Source: Woeseia sp. (GTDB taxonomy: Bacteria > Pseudomonadota > Gammaproteobacteria > Steroidobacterales > Woeseiaceae). From it: DNA of 64,000 bases. The position numbers and the translations under genes are program-made. Of the stretch, positions 18,001-26,015 are shown piece after piece. A model generated the notes under the pieces. It had not been told where the DNA came from and did not search any database. It saw only the letters and a list, made by a program, of their open reading frames with translations. Location: contig JAJFKW010000001.1 of NCBI GenBank assembly GCA_021773015.1, positions 1,781,305 to 1,845,304 on the forward strand, written 5' to 3'. Within the stretch, counting starts at the first letter, position 1. Each line of letters starts with the position of its first letter.

Positions 18001-19379
18001 AAAGCAATCTCGCCCACGGGATCTGGCGTCGAAAAATCGAAGCCGGTATCAAGGATCGGATCGTTTGTCAGGTCTTCCGAACCCAGAAATACGTTTGCAA
18101 CGTCACCTGCAACGCTAACGTGCCAGACAACGTTTTCCGCGTCGTCTGGATCTGGAAACGCCGGGTCATTCGTTACCGTTGCATTAGCGCCTGTGAAGCC
18201 GCCAACTTGCAGTGTATTAGTGGCAACATCGGCGCCAAAATTGACCGTGACAACTGCCGGTGCATCGAGATAGAGGTCAACAGAATCGATAAATGGGGTG
18301 GCAGTGTTTGCATTTTCCAGCGGGCCGCCGTCCAGGTCGTCCAGCGGTATGACGGATGCATCAGCCGAACCGCAACCACGTTTTGTATCCGGATTTGCGT
18401 TGACGCATTCGTAAACTCGCACATAGTCCACTTCCATAGTTTGTGGAAATACGGTGCTGGCGTCAGGATCGCCCACCGGATTACCGCCGATCGCGAAGTT
18501 GATTAGCAAATGAAACGCTTGGTCAAAAGGCGCGTCTTCGAGACCTAGTGTGTACGCACCAATCGGATCGTATAGTCCATCCTCATTGGCAGGATAGTAG
18601 GTGAACCAGTTATCGAGAATCTGCGATTGAAAGTGCACACCATCGATAAAGAATCGCATGCGGCCTTTTTCCCATTCAACCGCGTACTCATGAAAACTAG
18701 TATCGGCGTTGGCCGCCAATTCGCTCGTTGAAGAGGTTCCGTTGAACGGCGGCACTGGCAAACCGTAGTGCGTCGTACTCGCAGTTGTGTTGTTGCCGTT
18801 AACACCGTAGTTAAAGGCTTCCATGATGTCGATTTCGCCAGAAAGCGGCCAAGGTCCGTATATTGTTGGATCGCTATGCAGTAGCCAGATTGCGGGCCAG
18901 GTACCTTGACCTGACGGAATTCTTGCGTTGACCTCAATGCGGCCATATTCAAAGTCGAAGGTGCCGTTGGTATTCAAGCGACCGGAAGTGTAAGAGCCGT
19001 CAAGCTCTTGCCGGCCTTCAATTCGCAGCATGCCGCCTGCAACGGATATGTTGTCCGTCCCATAGAGTTGAAGCTCGTTGTTGCCCCAACCACATAGATC
19101 GGGACAACCATCACCCAGCTCGACATTCCATTTAGCCGTATCCAACGCATTACCGTCGAAGTCGTCTTCGAACACGATTTGGAATTCGACCACCGGCGGT
19201 ACGAACACGCCGGACGGCTGCTCGTCACTCTTGCCGCCGCAGGCAGCAAGCGCAAGCAGAATGGCGACTATGCGGAGTCGCTGCGCGCCAGTAAATGCAG
19301 CGCGACCTACCCTGGATCTGTTGCCGCGAACGTATTCAGCTATGGAAAATAGTCGATTTTCGAGAGTGCTGCTCTGCAT
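15024..19379 (-). CDS. Modular GH16 beta-1,3-glucanase (laminarinase) lipoprotein with six beta-sandwich modules
   Basis: A 1451-residue surface lipoprotein, lipobox LAAC (C47 from the ATG at 19379). GH16 spans about 66-325 with the catalytic motif GEIDIME (nucleophile E182, acid/base E187), so endo-cleavage of laminarin-like glucan is the likely activity. After it come six modules: one diverged (about 360-555), an ExoP_C-like module (573-745), two related modules with VDFGGAG/ADFGNVG starts (755-909 and 922-1084), and two almost identical ExoP_C-like modules (1097-1272 and 1277-1451). Proline-rich linkers separate several of them. The ATG at 19379 has AGAGG upstream; the longer frame starting at 19412 has no better signal. 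It is the first gene of the operon, right below the double operator. Confidence 0.93.
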   Translation of the reverse strand: MQSSTLENRLFSIAEYVRGNRSRVGRAAFTGAQRLRIVAILLALAACGGKSDEQPSGVFVPPVVEFQIVFEDDFDGNALDTAKWNVELGDGCPDLCGWGNNELQLYGTDNISVAGGMLRIEGRQELDGSYTSGRLNTNGTFDFEYGRIEVNARIPSGQGTWPAIWLLHSDPTIYGPWPLSGEIDIMEAFNYGVNGNNTTASTTHYGLPVPPFNGTSSTSELAANADTSFHEYAVEWEKGRMRFFIDGVHFQSQILDNWFTYYPANEDGLYDPIGAYTLGLEDAPFDQAFHLLINFAIGGNPVGDPDASTVFPQTMEVDYVRVYECVNANPDTKRGCGSADASVIPLDDLDGGPLENANTATPFIDSVDLYLDAPAVVTVNFGADVATNTLQVGGFTGANATVTNDPAFPDPDDAENVVWHVSVAGDVANVFLGSEDLTNDPILDTGFDFSTPDPVGEIAFDMQVNSMTPGTALLVKLDSGFPNLGEVAIPEADILVGGWKTYSIKFDDLLANPGFVDCCGGAGVDLANVVNPFVFEVANGDADVYLDNVRVTNACYVVGACSASPRTKGIPDFIIFDDAINPIWDTGIAGADSGSGFANYTDGTDPANKANWAIVDDADPGRGQVIDVTFNDSSEFGVLFIQSTTGVDMSAYSAGALVFEMIVDDYGTNTTGMTTKADCFFPCTSGDKNLGVVADGVWETIIVPVSTLTATGLDLTVINTPFNIFPTAPQTGGIRFRIDNVRWEAETSAPPLAQINLPVTFDQPGVDYTLVDFGGAGSGLAVDPNDAGNMVASTTKGAGAETFAGTVIGTAAGFAAPIPFTATETEMSFDVFAPAAGIPILFRVENDDNSVGFEVMVTTTVANQWETLTADFASVGINTGVDYRRAIIFFDFGQIGTDTNFLWDNVVFGGGGPPPPPPAGAVDLPITFDDAIDYELADFGNVGTALVADPMDGTNMVASTNKPPGAETFGGTVVAATNGLINPIPLTATETTMTARVFSPDAGIPVRLKIENATDPTVSVETETLTTVAGAWETITFDFTNEAPGTAAFNPASVYQKVVIFFNFGTDGNTAGDKTYLWEDIALGGSGGPPPPASQPFAVFDDAADAAWDIGLAGTESPGFASITDGTVGAVVNWSVVAAADTNRGQVLEATIGGAAPEFGLFFIQSSGPTDLSAFAGGSVVFDINVTDYGTNTNGMIMKIDCGFPCTSGDTPIGVVGDGAWETVSIPVAQLVGTGLDLTTVNTGIVVFPDIADQQAGASVTFQIDDVRWEPEVLTNQAVFVDAPDALWDIGLAGTESPGFASITDGTVGNVVNWAVIAAADPARGQVIEATIGGAAPEFGLFFIQSSGPTNVSAFDRGAVVFDINVTDYGTNTNGMIMKIDCGFPCTSGDQPIGVVGNGVWETVSIEVSQLVGTGLDLTTVNTGLVVFPDIADQQAGATVVFQLDNIHWEP
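15027..16091 (-). repeat. Tandem 540-bp coding repeat (two ExoP_C-like modules in the GH16 gene)
   Basis: The unit 15552-16091 and the unit 15027-15551 encode modules with a 180-residue period and nearly the same sequence: shared blocks include GLAGTESPGFASITDGTVG, DINVTDYGTNTNGMIMK and IDCGFPCTSGD. A third, older copy is at about 17145-17663 (DCFFPCTSGDKNLG). The high identity of the last two points to a recent in-frame duplication. The DNA similarity makes this a likely spot for unequal recombination and assembly errors. Confidence 0.9.
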
Positions 19380-19578
19380 TGCGTTGACCTCTGTAATCTT
19401 AGCTTGCGGCAAGTTTGTTGCTTGCCTGTAGTTGTTCTATGCACCGTGACAGCCAATCTAGCGCGACTGCGGCAGTTCAGAGCGAGGATTACAACGACGA
19501 TTTGAAAGGTCCGGCGCGGTGCTTAGTGCTGGTCCAAATCAGATCTCCCCCCGGGGACCTTCGCGTATCGCGATATTG

Positions 19579-19632
19579 TTGACAGCGCTGTCAATCAAAC
19601 TGTTTTATAGCCTATACTGACAGCGCTGTCAA
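19579..19632. promoter_or_regulatory. Divergent promoter with two LacI operators (GH16 operon and GPH transporter)
   Basis: Two perfect palindromes, TTGACAGCGCTGTCAA at 19579-19594 and TGACAGCGCTGTCA at 19618-19631, have centres 38 bases apart. On the minus strand a near-ideal sigma-70 promoter is built in: TTGACA (complement of 19627-19632), 17 bases, TATAAA (complement of 19604-19609). Its -35 is inside one operator, and transcription would start just before the other. On the plus strand TATACT at 19613-19618 can serve as -10 for the transporter, with a weak -35. The layout fits repression by looping or by direct block of the polymerase by the LacI protein encoded at 3575. Confidence 0.85.
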
Positions 19633-19693
19633 TTTGATGCACGATGCATCGATAATAAAAAGGCCCTGTTTTATGGGCCGGGGGAACACCGGC

Positions 19694-21148
19694 ATGAGCG
19701 AGGCTACGCACTTCCAGACCGCACCTGAAGATCGAATACCCTTTATTCAGAAGGTGATTTACGGTTCTGGCGCATTTGTGAACAACATTCTCGCCGCAGC
19801 AATGGGCGGTATGGTCATAGTGCTGAATATTGGCCTCGGCATGAACCCGGCACTGGTCGGTTTGCTCGGCGCGCTTCCCCGATTGACCGACGCGATCACT
19901 GATCCACTCATGGGTTACATATCCGACAACACCGAATCCCGTTGGGGGCGCAGACGCCCGTATATATTCTGGGGCGCCATCGCTGCGGGAATTATTTTCG
20001 CACTTCTATGGCAGCTACCAGTAGGCAAGAGTGAATCCTTTTACTTTTGGTGGTTCCTTGCCGGTTCGATTATTTTCTTTCTGGCCTACACCGTTTTTGC
20101 AACTCCATGGGTGGCACTCGGTTACGAGTTAACGCCGGATTATCACGAGCGTACTCGATTGATGGGAACGCAAAATTTTCTGGGTCAGTTCGCCTACGTG
20201 ATTGCTGCGTATTTCCTGGCCATCATGCAACTCGATTTTTTTGACACTATGGCAGATGGCGCCGCGGGATTAGCTATTGCCATCGGTATTGTGGTTATAG
20301 CACTCGGCGTATTACCAGCGATATTTCTGCGCGAACGAAATGTGCCGGCCGCAGACCAAGACGCTACGGAAACCCCAATCGAGGCAAAAAGCACTGGTAG
20401 CGTTATTCTGCGTAACCTAAGAGAATTCATTTCTGGTTTCGTAACGACACTCAAATTCAAACCATTCTTGAAGTTGTGTGCAGCGACATTTCTTGTCTTC
20501 AACGGCTTTATGTTGATCGCCGCATTTCAGTCCTATGTCATTATCTACTACGTTTTTGGCGGTGATACGAAAGAGGGCGCTATCTTCGTCGGCCATTCAA
20601 TGGCTCTGGCATCGGTCTCGACGCTTTTCATTATTGGTCTGATCACCTGGCTGTGCCCGAAATACGGCAAACGACGTGCATTCTACGTCACGACTGGCAT
20701 ATCGGTTGTCGGCTATCTGCTGAAGTGGGTGTGTTACACGCCCGACCAACCCTGGCTGGTGCTGCTGCCAGCCCCGCTGATTGCGTTCGGTCTTGGCGGT
20801 TTGTTTACGTTAATGCCGGCGATGATTGCAGACGTTGTGGATGCGGACGAGTTGGAAACTCATGAGCGTCGTGAAGGTATGTATGGTTCGATTTTTTGGT
20901 GGGTCGTGAAACTCGGCTCAGCCGTCGCATTGGCAGCAGGCGGCTTTCTCCTAAACGCCACCGGATTTGATGTTGAGCTTGGCGGTGATCAAGCGGCAGA
21001 CACGATATTCTTGATGCGCGTATTTGATGTCTTAATACCCGCAACGGCTTCGTGCATAGCAATTTGGGCTGTCGCAACCTATACGATCACGGAGACGAAG
21101 GCGCATGAAGTTCGCATGCACCTAGAAGCGCGGCGTGGTGCGGCCTAG
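19694..21148 (+). CDS. GPH-family (MelB-like) sugar:cation symporter
   Basis: A 484-residue inner-membrane protein with about 12 membrane segments and the family hallmarks: AITDPLMGYISDNTESRWGRRRPY after TM2 is the GPH signature (in parts DPLMGYISD and WGRRRPY), and VVDADELETHERREGMYG in the second half is the other. It should import a sugar or short oligosaccharide with Na+ or H+. The ATG at 19694 has GGGGGAA eight bases upstream. Earlier in-frame starts (19634, 19673) lie in or next to a small leader hairpin (GGCCC at 19662, GGGCC at 19675). It is divergent from the GH16 operon and shares its double operator, so it is part of the same regulon. Confidence 0.9.
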   Translation: MSEATHFQTAPEDRIPFIQKVIYGSGAFVNNILAAAMGGMVIVLNIGLGMNPALVGLLGALPRLTDAITDPLMGYISDNTESRWGRRRPYIFWGAIAAGIIFALLWQLPVGKSESFYFWWFLAGSIIFFLAYTVFATPWVALGYELTPDYHERTRLMGTQNFLGQFAYVIAAYFLAIMQLDFFDTMADGAAGLAIAIGIVVIALGVLPAIFLRERNVPAADQDATETPIEAKSTGSVILRNLREFISGFVTTLKFKPFLKLCAATFLVFNGFMLIAAFQSYVIIYYVFGGDTKEGAIFVGHSMALASVSTLFIIGLITWLCPKYGKRRAFYVTTGISVVGYLLKWVCYTPDQPWLVLLPAPLIAFGLGGLFTLMPAMIADVVDADELETHERREGMYGSIFWWVVKLGSAVALAAGGFLLNATGFDVELGGDQAADTIFLMRVFDVLIPATASCIAIWAVATYTITETKAHEVRMHLEARRGAA

Positions 21149-21287
21149 AATGCGACCCGGTGCCGTGGTTTTCGCGGCCCGCTGACTCGCAGCATTCGGC
21201 TAGCGGCAACGCGGCTCTGACGGTATTTCGGCTTGCGCACACGCGCAAAGCTGATCATGATGCGCTTCTTTGCTCCGGGGCCTCGGC

Positions 21288-23186
21288 ATGCTGCGTTCTA
21301 TTGGTTTTTTCATCCTTGCTATATTTCTAGTTTCTGCCTGCACGAAAGACAGTACCGAACAGGTCGAGCCTTACGATCCAGCACACGATTATTTTTCTTT
21401 TGCCAACACAGATCAGATCATCACTCACAGGGTCGAACTGGACCTCACTGTCGATTTCTCCACGAAGCAACTGGACGGTAACGCCATCCTGCTTATGGAT
21501 ATCATCGACCCTAGGTTGAGCGAGGTCGTACTGGATACCCGACAGCTTGATATCAGTGAAGTTTCTGTGGGCGACACCATCGATCGGATGCAGACTGCGA
21601 AATTTCACTTCGGCGAGACCGACGCCGTCGAAGGCACGCCGCTGCACATAACGCTGCCGAACGATCTCGTTACCGAAGCGGATTTGCGTGTAAAAATTGA
21701 ATACCGCACGCATCCCGAATCATCGGCGTTGCAGTGGTTGCCCCCCGAATTGACCGCCGGCGGCAAACATCCTTTCTTGTTCTCGCAATCGCAAGCAATT
21801 CATGCTCGCAGCTGGATACCTCTACAAGACACACCATCGGTGCGCATAACATACAGCGCGACCATTCATACGCCGCCTGAGCTACTTGCGGTGATGAGCG
21901 CTAATAATGACCCACTGACCCCACGCAGCGGCGAATACAAATTTGAGATGCCGCAACCGATTCCGTCGTATCTCATCGCTTTGGCGGTTGGCAATATTTA
22001 CTTCGCACCGCTCGGCGAGCAAACCGGCGTGTATACAGAACCGGAAGTGTTAGACGCATCGGCGTTCGAATTTTCTTCGACGCAAGACATGCTGGATAAT
22101 GCAGAAGAACTCTTCGGGCCCTACGAATGGGGTCGCTACGATTTGCTAATTTTGCCTCCCAGCTTCCCCTACGGTGGTATGGAAAATCCGCGGCTGTCGT
22201 TTATCACACCCAGCTTGCTCGCCGGCGATCACAGTTTGGTGTCGGTAATTGCGCATGAACTTGCGCACTCGTGGTCCGGTAACCTCGTTACTAACGCGAC
22301 ATGGCGCGACGGCTGGTTGAACGAAGGTATGACCAGCTACCTCGAATCGCGGCTCATGGAGGTTATCTATGGTGAAGCGCGTGTTGACGAGGAAAGCGTG
22401 CTTGGTTATCAGGAACTGCTGCTCAATTTTGACCGAGTCATTCCTGAACGACAGGCACTCGCACCACCTTTTGCAACTGGCGATCCTGACGACTTTCAGG
22501 GCACGATTCACTACCACAAAGGACAACTCCTGCTACAACACCTGGAAAATTCGTTCGGCAGAGAATCGTTCGACAAATTCCTTGAGTCTTATTTTGCAGA
22601 TCACGCGTTTCAGACGATAACGAGCGAAGCCTTTCTGGACTATCTTGACAAAAACTTGCTTAGCCAACATGAAGATAATTTGGATAGGTCCAAAGTCGAG
22701 GAATGGCTGTACCAACCTGGATTGCCTGCCGATGCACCCATTCCAACATCAGCGACACTGGACTCCGCAGCTGAATTGGCGAAATCTTGGTCGGCAGGAA
22801 CCATCGGCATCTTGGATATTTCCACCGATGAATGGAGCCCGCAGACGATGGTGCATTTCATCAACAACCTTGCCGATGATCTTTCCACAGGAAAACTTGC
22901 AGAATTGGACGCGAATTTTCGCCTAAGCGATTCCGGTAATGCAGAAATCAGCAGAACCTGGTTTATTCAGATTGCCGAACGCAAACATCGACCTGCTTAT
23001 GAAAAACTGGAGGCACATCTTAATCGATATGGCAGGACTCGCTTAGTTGATCCCGTGTATCGAGCGCTGGCAGAAAACGGCGAAGATTTCGAACTAGCAA
23101 AGGGAATGTTTGCAGCAGCGCGCAGCAAGTACCATCCGATCACCATCAACAAAATTAACACGACGTTCGCTAAGGTCGACGAGTAG
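21288..23186 (+). CDS. M1-family aminopeptidase lipoprotein (leukotriene A4 hydrolase-like)
   Basis: A 632-residue zinc metallopeptidase anchored as a lipoprotein (VSAC, C18). The substrate-anchoring motif PYGGMEN (to N300) and the zinc motif HELAHSW with H323, H327 and E346 in NEG are all present, with the usual 18-residue spacing. The C-terminal part (about 500-630) looks like the helical leukotriene-A4-hydrolase domain. I used the ATG at 21288; the TTG 18 bases earlier only adds MLRGLG. It should remove N-terminal residues from peptides in the periplasm. It follows the GPH gene by 139 bases that contain a small hairpin (21233-21248), so it probably has its own promoter and is not part of the sugar regulon. 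Confidence 0.9.
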   Translation: MLRSIGFFILAIFLVSACTKDSTEQVEPYDPAHDYFSFANTDQIITHRVELDLTVDFSTKQLDGNAILLMDIIDPRLSEVVLDTRQLDISEVSVGDTIDRMQTAKFHFGETDAVEGTPLHITLPNDLVTEADLRVKIEYRTHPESSALQWLPPELTAGGKHPFLFSQSQAIHARSWIPLQDTPSVRITYSATIHTPPELLAVMSANNDPLTPRSGEYKFEMPQPIPSYLIALAVGNIYFAPLGEQTGVYTEPEVLDASAFEFSSTQDMLDNAEELFGPYEWGRYDLLILPPSFPYGGMENPRLSFITPSLLAGDHSLVSVIAHELAHSWSGNLVTNATWRDGWLNEGMTSYLESRLMEVIYGEARVDEESVLGYQELLLNFDRVIPERQALAPPFATGDPDDFQGTIHYHKGQLLLQHLENSFGRESFDKFLESYFADHAFQTITSEAFLDYLDKNLLSQHEDNLDRSKVEEWLYQPGLPADAPIPTSATLDSAAELAKSWSAGTIGILDISTDEWSPQTMVHFINNLADDLSTGKLAELDANFRLSDSGNAEISRTWFIQIAERKHRPAYEKLEAHLNRYGRTRLVDPVYRALAENGEDFELAKGMFAAARSKYHPITINKINTTFAKVDE

Positions 23187-23393
23187 GTAAGCAGAATTTT
23201 AGGATCGCATCGCCGAGTCGCCGTGCATTGTACGGTGATCCGTGTGACAGGCTACATAGATTTTCGGATTCGACTGCAATACCGTATAGGTATCGTCATC
23301 CATGCACAGATCCTATTGGCCGCAACTTAATTCGTCAAAACGAGCTATCTTGGATTTGCTGCTTGACTGGAACACGCCATTGAGGAAACCATT

Positions 23394-23654
23394 GTGAGAC
23401 AGATTCGCCAATTGACTGACATGCTTGATGCAATGCCGTTTTGGCTACAGATCGCCATCGCCATTTTCTTGCTGCTGTTCACGCTTGGAAGCGTATATGC
23501 GCGAATCAACCTGGATTTTGGCGAGAAATTTTTCTCCAAAGTTTCTAGAGACGAAATCCGCAGCAATAGGGGGCATATGTTTCAGTATACGACTATCCCG
23601 GCCATTGCGACCGTCGGTTATTTTGGTCTTTTGCTTACAAAGTACATCGCCTAG
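23394..23654 (+). CDS. Small membrane protein of unknown function
   Basis: An 86-residue protein with two predicted membrane segments, about 17-37 (WLQIAIAIFLLLFTLGSVYA) and about 65-83 (IPAIATVGYFGLLLTKY). The start is a GTG with GAGGAA six bases upstream, which together with the protein-like composition argues for a real gene. Between the segments is a charged stretch (FGEKFFSKVSRDEIRSNRG). It is convergent with the aminotransferase gene. I do not recognise a family. Confidence 0.6.
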   Translation: MRQIRQLTDMLDAMPFWLQIAIAIFLLLFTLGSVYARINLDFGEKFFSKVSRDEIRSNRGHMFQYTTIPAIATVGYFGLLLTKYIA

Positions 23655-23703
23655 GCAAATCTTGGAGAAAAGACCGCAATGCCGGCGTCAACTAGTGCCA
23701 GCG

Positions 23704-24876
23704 TCAGCCTTGCTTCGCAAAATAGTCCTGTAGCTTATCCATCGCCTGCTCAATAACCTCGTACGACTCTGCTCCAAAACAAATTCGCAAATGACCGGCT
23801 CCCGTCGGTCCATAGAATCCACCGTCTTCAACAACAATGTGTGCCTGCTCAAGAATTTCATCGGCGATCTGCGCTGATGATTTACCCACGGCGCTTACAT
23901 CCGGAAATGCGTAAATCGTCCCCTCAGGATTCGGACACACCACGCCTTTCATCTCATTCATACGCCGGCAAACCAATCGCCTGCGTCTATCGTCTTCCTT
24001 GACCATTTCCGCTAAACACTCCTGCGGTCCGGTAATCGCCGCTCGTGCGCCTTCTTGAATAAACACGTTCACGTGAGCAACGTCGCTTACGGATATCTTC
24101 ATAATCGCTGGCATAAAATCCTTTTTGCATGTCACGTATCCCATTCGCCAGCCGTCCATCGCAAACGCTTTAGTAAATGCGAACATACTAAAAGTGCGAT
24201 CCCACATTCCCGGCAAAGTGGCGATACTTATGTGTTTATTACCGTCGTACAAAATTTGCTCATAGACTTCATCGCTCACCACCATCAAGTCGTGTTCAAT
24301 CGCGAGTTCGGCGATACTTTCTAATTCTTCGCGCGTATAGACTCGTCCTGTAGGATTAGCGGGATTGACGATTGCAATCATTTTCGTCTTGTCGGTAATT
24401 CGCGCGGCGATTGCATCTTTGTCGACTCGAAACCCGTTGTTACGATCAAGCGGTGCCGTGATGACCTTCCCGCCAGCTAATTCAATCTTGTTGATATGCT
24501 GCGGGTAATACGGCTCGAGCAGAATAACTTCGTCTCCTTCGTCAAGCGCGGCCATGAATACAGCGTAGGCTGCGTGGGTCAATCCGTTGGTGATAAGAAT
24601 CTCGTCGGGCGTAGGGTTTAGCTTGTTGTAAGACTGTATTTTTCCTGCAAGCGCTTCACGTAAACCGATATCGCCAGCAAAATCTCCGTAGTGCACCAGG
24701 CCATCGTCCAGCGCTTTTTTTGTCGCCTCTTTTATATGCACTGGCGTATCGAAACTGGGCCTACCAACTTCCAAGTGAATTAGGTCCACTCCGGCAGCCA
24801 TCATCGGCATCGCCTTTTCATACATGCCAAAACTCTTCGGCGAACTTTGCGAGATTCTATCGGCTGGCCATTTCAT
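23704..24876 (-). CDS. Class I/II PLP-dependent aminotransferase (AspC-like)
   Basis: A 390-residue fold-type I aminotransferase. The PLP residues are visible: NPANPTG (N174), SDEVY (D202, Y205), the Schiff-base lysine K236 in FTKAFAMDGWRMGY with R244 for the phosphate, and a C-terminal Arg in LRICFG for the substrate carboxylate. A GGAG lies seven bases before the ATG. It is divergent from a threonine-dehydratase-like gene. Aspartate, aromatic amino acids or alanine are possible substrates; the sequence alone does not decide. Cytoplasmic. Confidence 0.9.
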   Translation of the reverse strand: MKWPADRISQSSPKSFGMYEKAMPMMAAGVDLIHLEVGRPSFDTPVHIKEATKKALDDGLVHYGDFAGDIGLREALAGKIQSYNKLNPTPDEILITNGLTHAAYAVFMAALDEGDEVILLEPYYPQHINKIELAGGKVITAPLDRNNGFRVDKDAIAARITDKTKMIAIVNPANPTGRVYTREELESIAELAIEHDLMVVSDEVYEQILYDGNKHISIATLPGMWDRTFSMFAFTKAFAMDGWRMGYVTCKKDFMPAIMKISVSDVAHVNVFIQEGARAAITGPQECLAEMVKEDDRRRRLVCRRMNEMKGVVCPNPEGTIYAFPDVSAVGKSSAQIADEILEQAHIVVEDGGFYGPTGAGHLRICFGAESYEVIEQAMDKLQDYFAKQG

Positions 24877-25040
24877 AATGATTCTCCAATTGCGGCGCCC
24901 AACTCGCTATGCTGCACGCTCGCTTTGTAAATGATTTTTCTAAATGGAATGTAACTGCCTGCGATTCGACGTGTGCAGGTAATTTGATACCTGCTGTCGA
25001 AGCGCATAGTGTGCTGCCTACTGCTTTTGAGATTAGATCC

Positions 25041-26015
25041 ATGCTGACTGCAACACCTATCGCGCCGACGATGGACGAAATTTTGGCAACGGCCGAGCGC
25101 ATCGCCGGCCATGTCATTCGCAGCCCGCTGCTTGCCACAAACTTTGGCGGCAGCGACTCGAACGTTTTTCTTAAGCTTGAAAATCAGCAACCGATCGCAG
25201 TATTTAAGGCGCGCACCATGGCAAACATCGCGCTCACGCTCGACTCCGGCGATGCTGTCCGCGGTATTTACACCGCGAGTTCCGGAAACGCAGGAATCGG
25301 GCTTGCATGGATCGCGCACAAGCTCTCGCTCAGTGCGAGAGTATATGCGCCGATAAGTGGACCGAAAGGCAAATTGGAGGCGATCCGCAAGTTTGGTGCG
25401 GACGTTCAATTGCTTGACGATAACGTGTGGTGGCAATTGATCAGAAACGGCGCTCATGAAACCGATCCCGGGGTATATTTTGACGCTGTCCGTAGCACCG
25501 CCGCACTTGCCGCCAGCGGCACAATCGGCTTAGAGATATCCCAACAACTCGCAGAGGTCGATACGGTCATCATCCCGTTTGGTGGAGGGGGACTTGCTTG
25601 CGGCATCGCAAACGCCATAAAAATGTTGCGACCCGCGGTTCGAATTGTGGTCGCCGAATGTGCTTCTGCAGCTCCGGTATCCGCAGCGTTCGAAGCTGGA
25701 GAACCGGCGAATATCGAAGTGTTACCGAGTTTTATATCTGGTGCGGGCGCGCCATCCGTTCTGCCAGAAATGTGGCCACTCGTCAAACGGTTGATCGACG
25801 ACACTGAGGTTGTTTCCGTCAGGCAGGTTGAAGATACCGTGCGGCTTCTGAAAAAAGAAAAAGATGTCACCGCCGAAGGTGCCGGAGCATTGTCAGTTGC
25901 TGCCGCACGTTTCTGTGCTTCGAGCCACGGCACTACGGCTTGTATAGTGAGCGGAGGAAACATTGACGCGGATGTCATGGAAGGTATTCTTTCGCGGCCA
26001 TCGTTGCCGTCCTAA
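25041..26015 (+). CDS. Threonine/serine dehydratase-like PLP enzyme (fold type II)
   Basis: A 324-residue fold-type II PLP enzyme: the lysine K56 in IAVFKARTMAN, the SSGNAG substrate loop, the glycine-rich phosphate loop PFGGGGL and a C-terminal VSGGN motif are all present. The expected reaction is deamination of threonine or serine to a 2-oxo acid; serine racemase or hydroxyaspartate dehydratase activity is also possible. There is no ACT domain, so it is of the catabolic type. I took the ATG at 25041, because the longer frame to 24909 adds a stretch with no family-like sequence. Its 3' end overlaps the convergent amidohydrolase by 41 bases. Confidence 0.85.
   Translation: MLTATPIAPTMDEILATAERIAGHVIRSPLLATNFGGSDSNVFLKLENQQPIAVFKARTMANIALTLDSGDAVRGIYTASSGNAGIGLAWIAHKLSLSARVYAPISGPKGKLEAIRKFGADVQLLDDNVWWQLIRNGAHETDPGVYFDAVRSTAALAASGTIGLEISQQLAEVDTVIIPFGGGGLACGIANAIKMLRPAVRIVVAECASAAPVSAAFEAGEPANIEVLPSFISGAGAPSVLPEMWPLVKRLIDDTEVVSVRQVEDTVRLLKKEKDVTAEGAGALSVAAARFCASSHGTTACIVSGGNIDADVMEGILSRPSLPS

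Noticed and set aside
19579-19618. Plus-strand TTGACA at 19579 paired with TATACT at 19613 as a promoter
   Set aside because: The spacer would be 28 bases, too long for sigma-70. The TTGACA is part of the operator; the TATACT may still act with a weaker -35.
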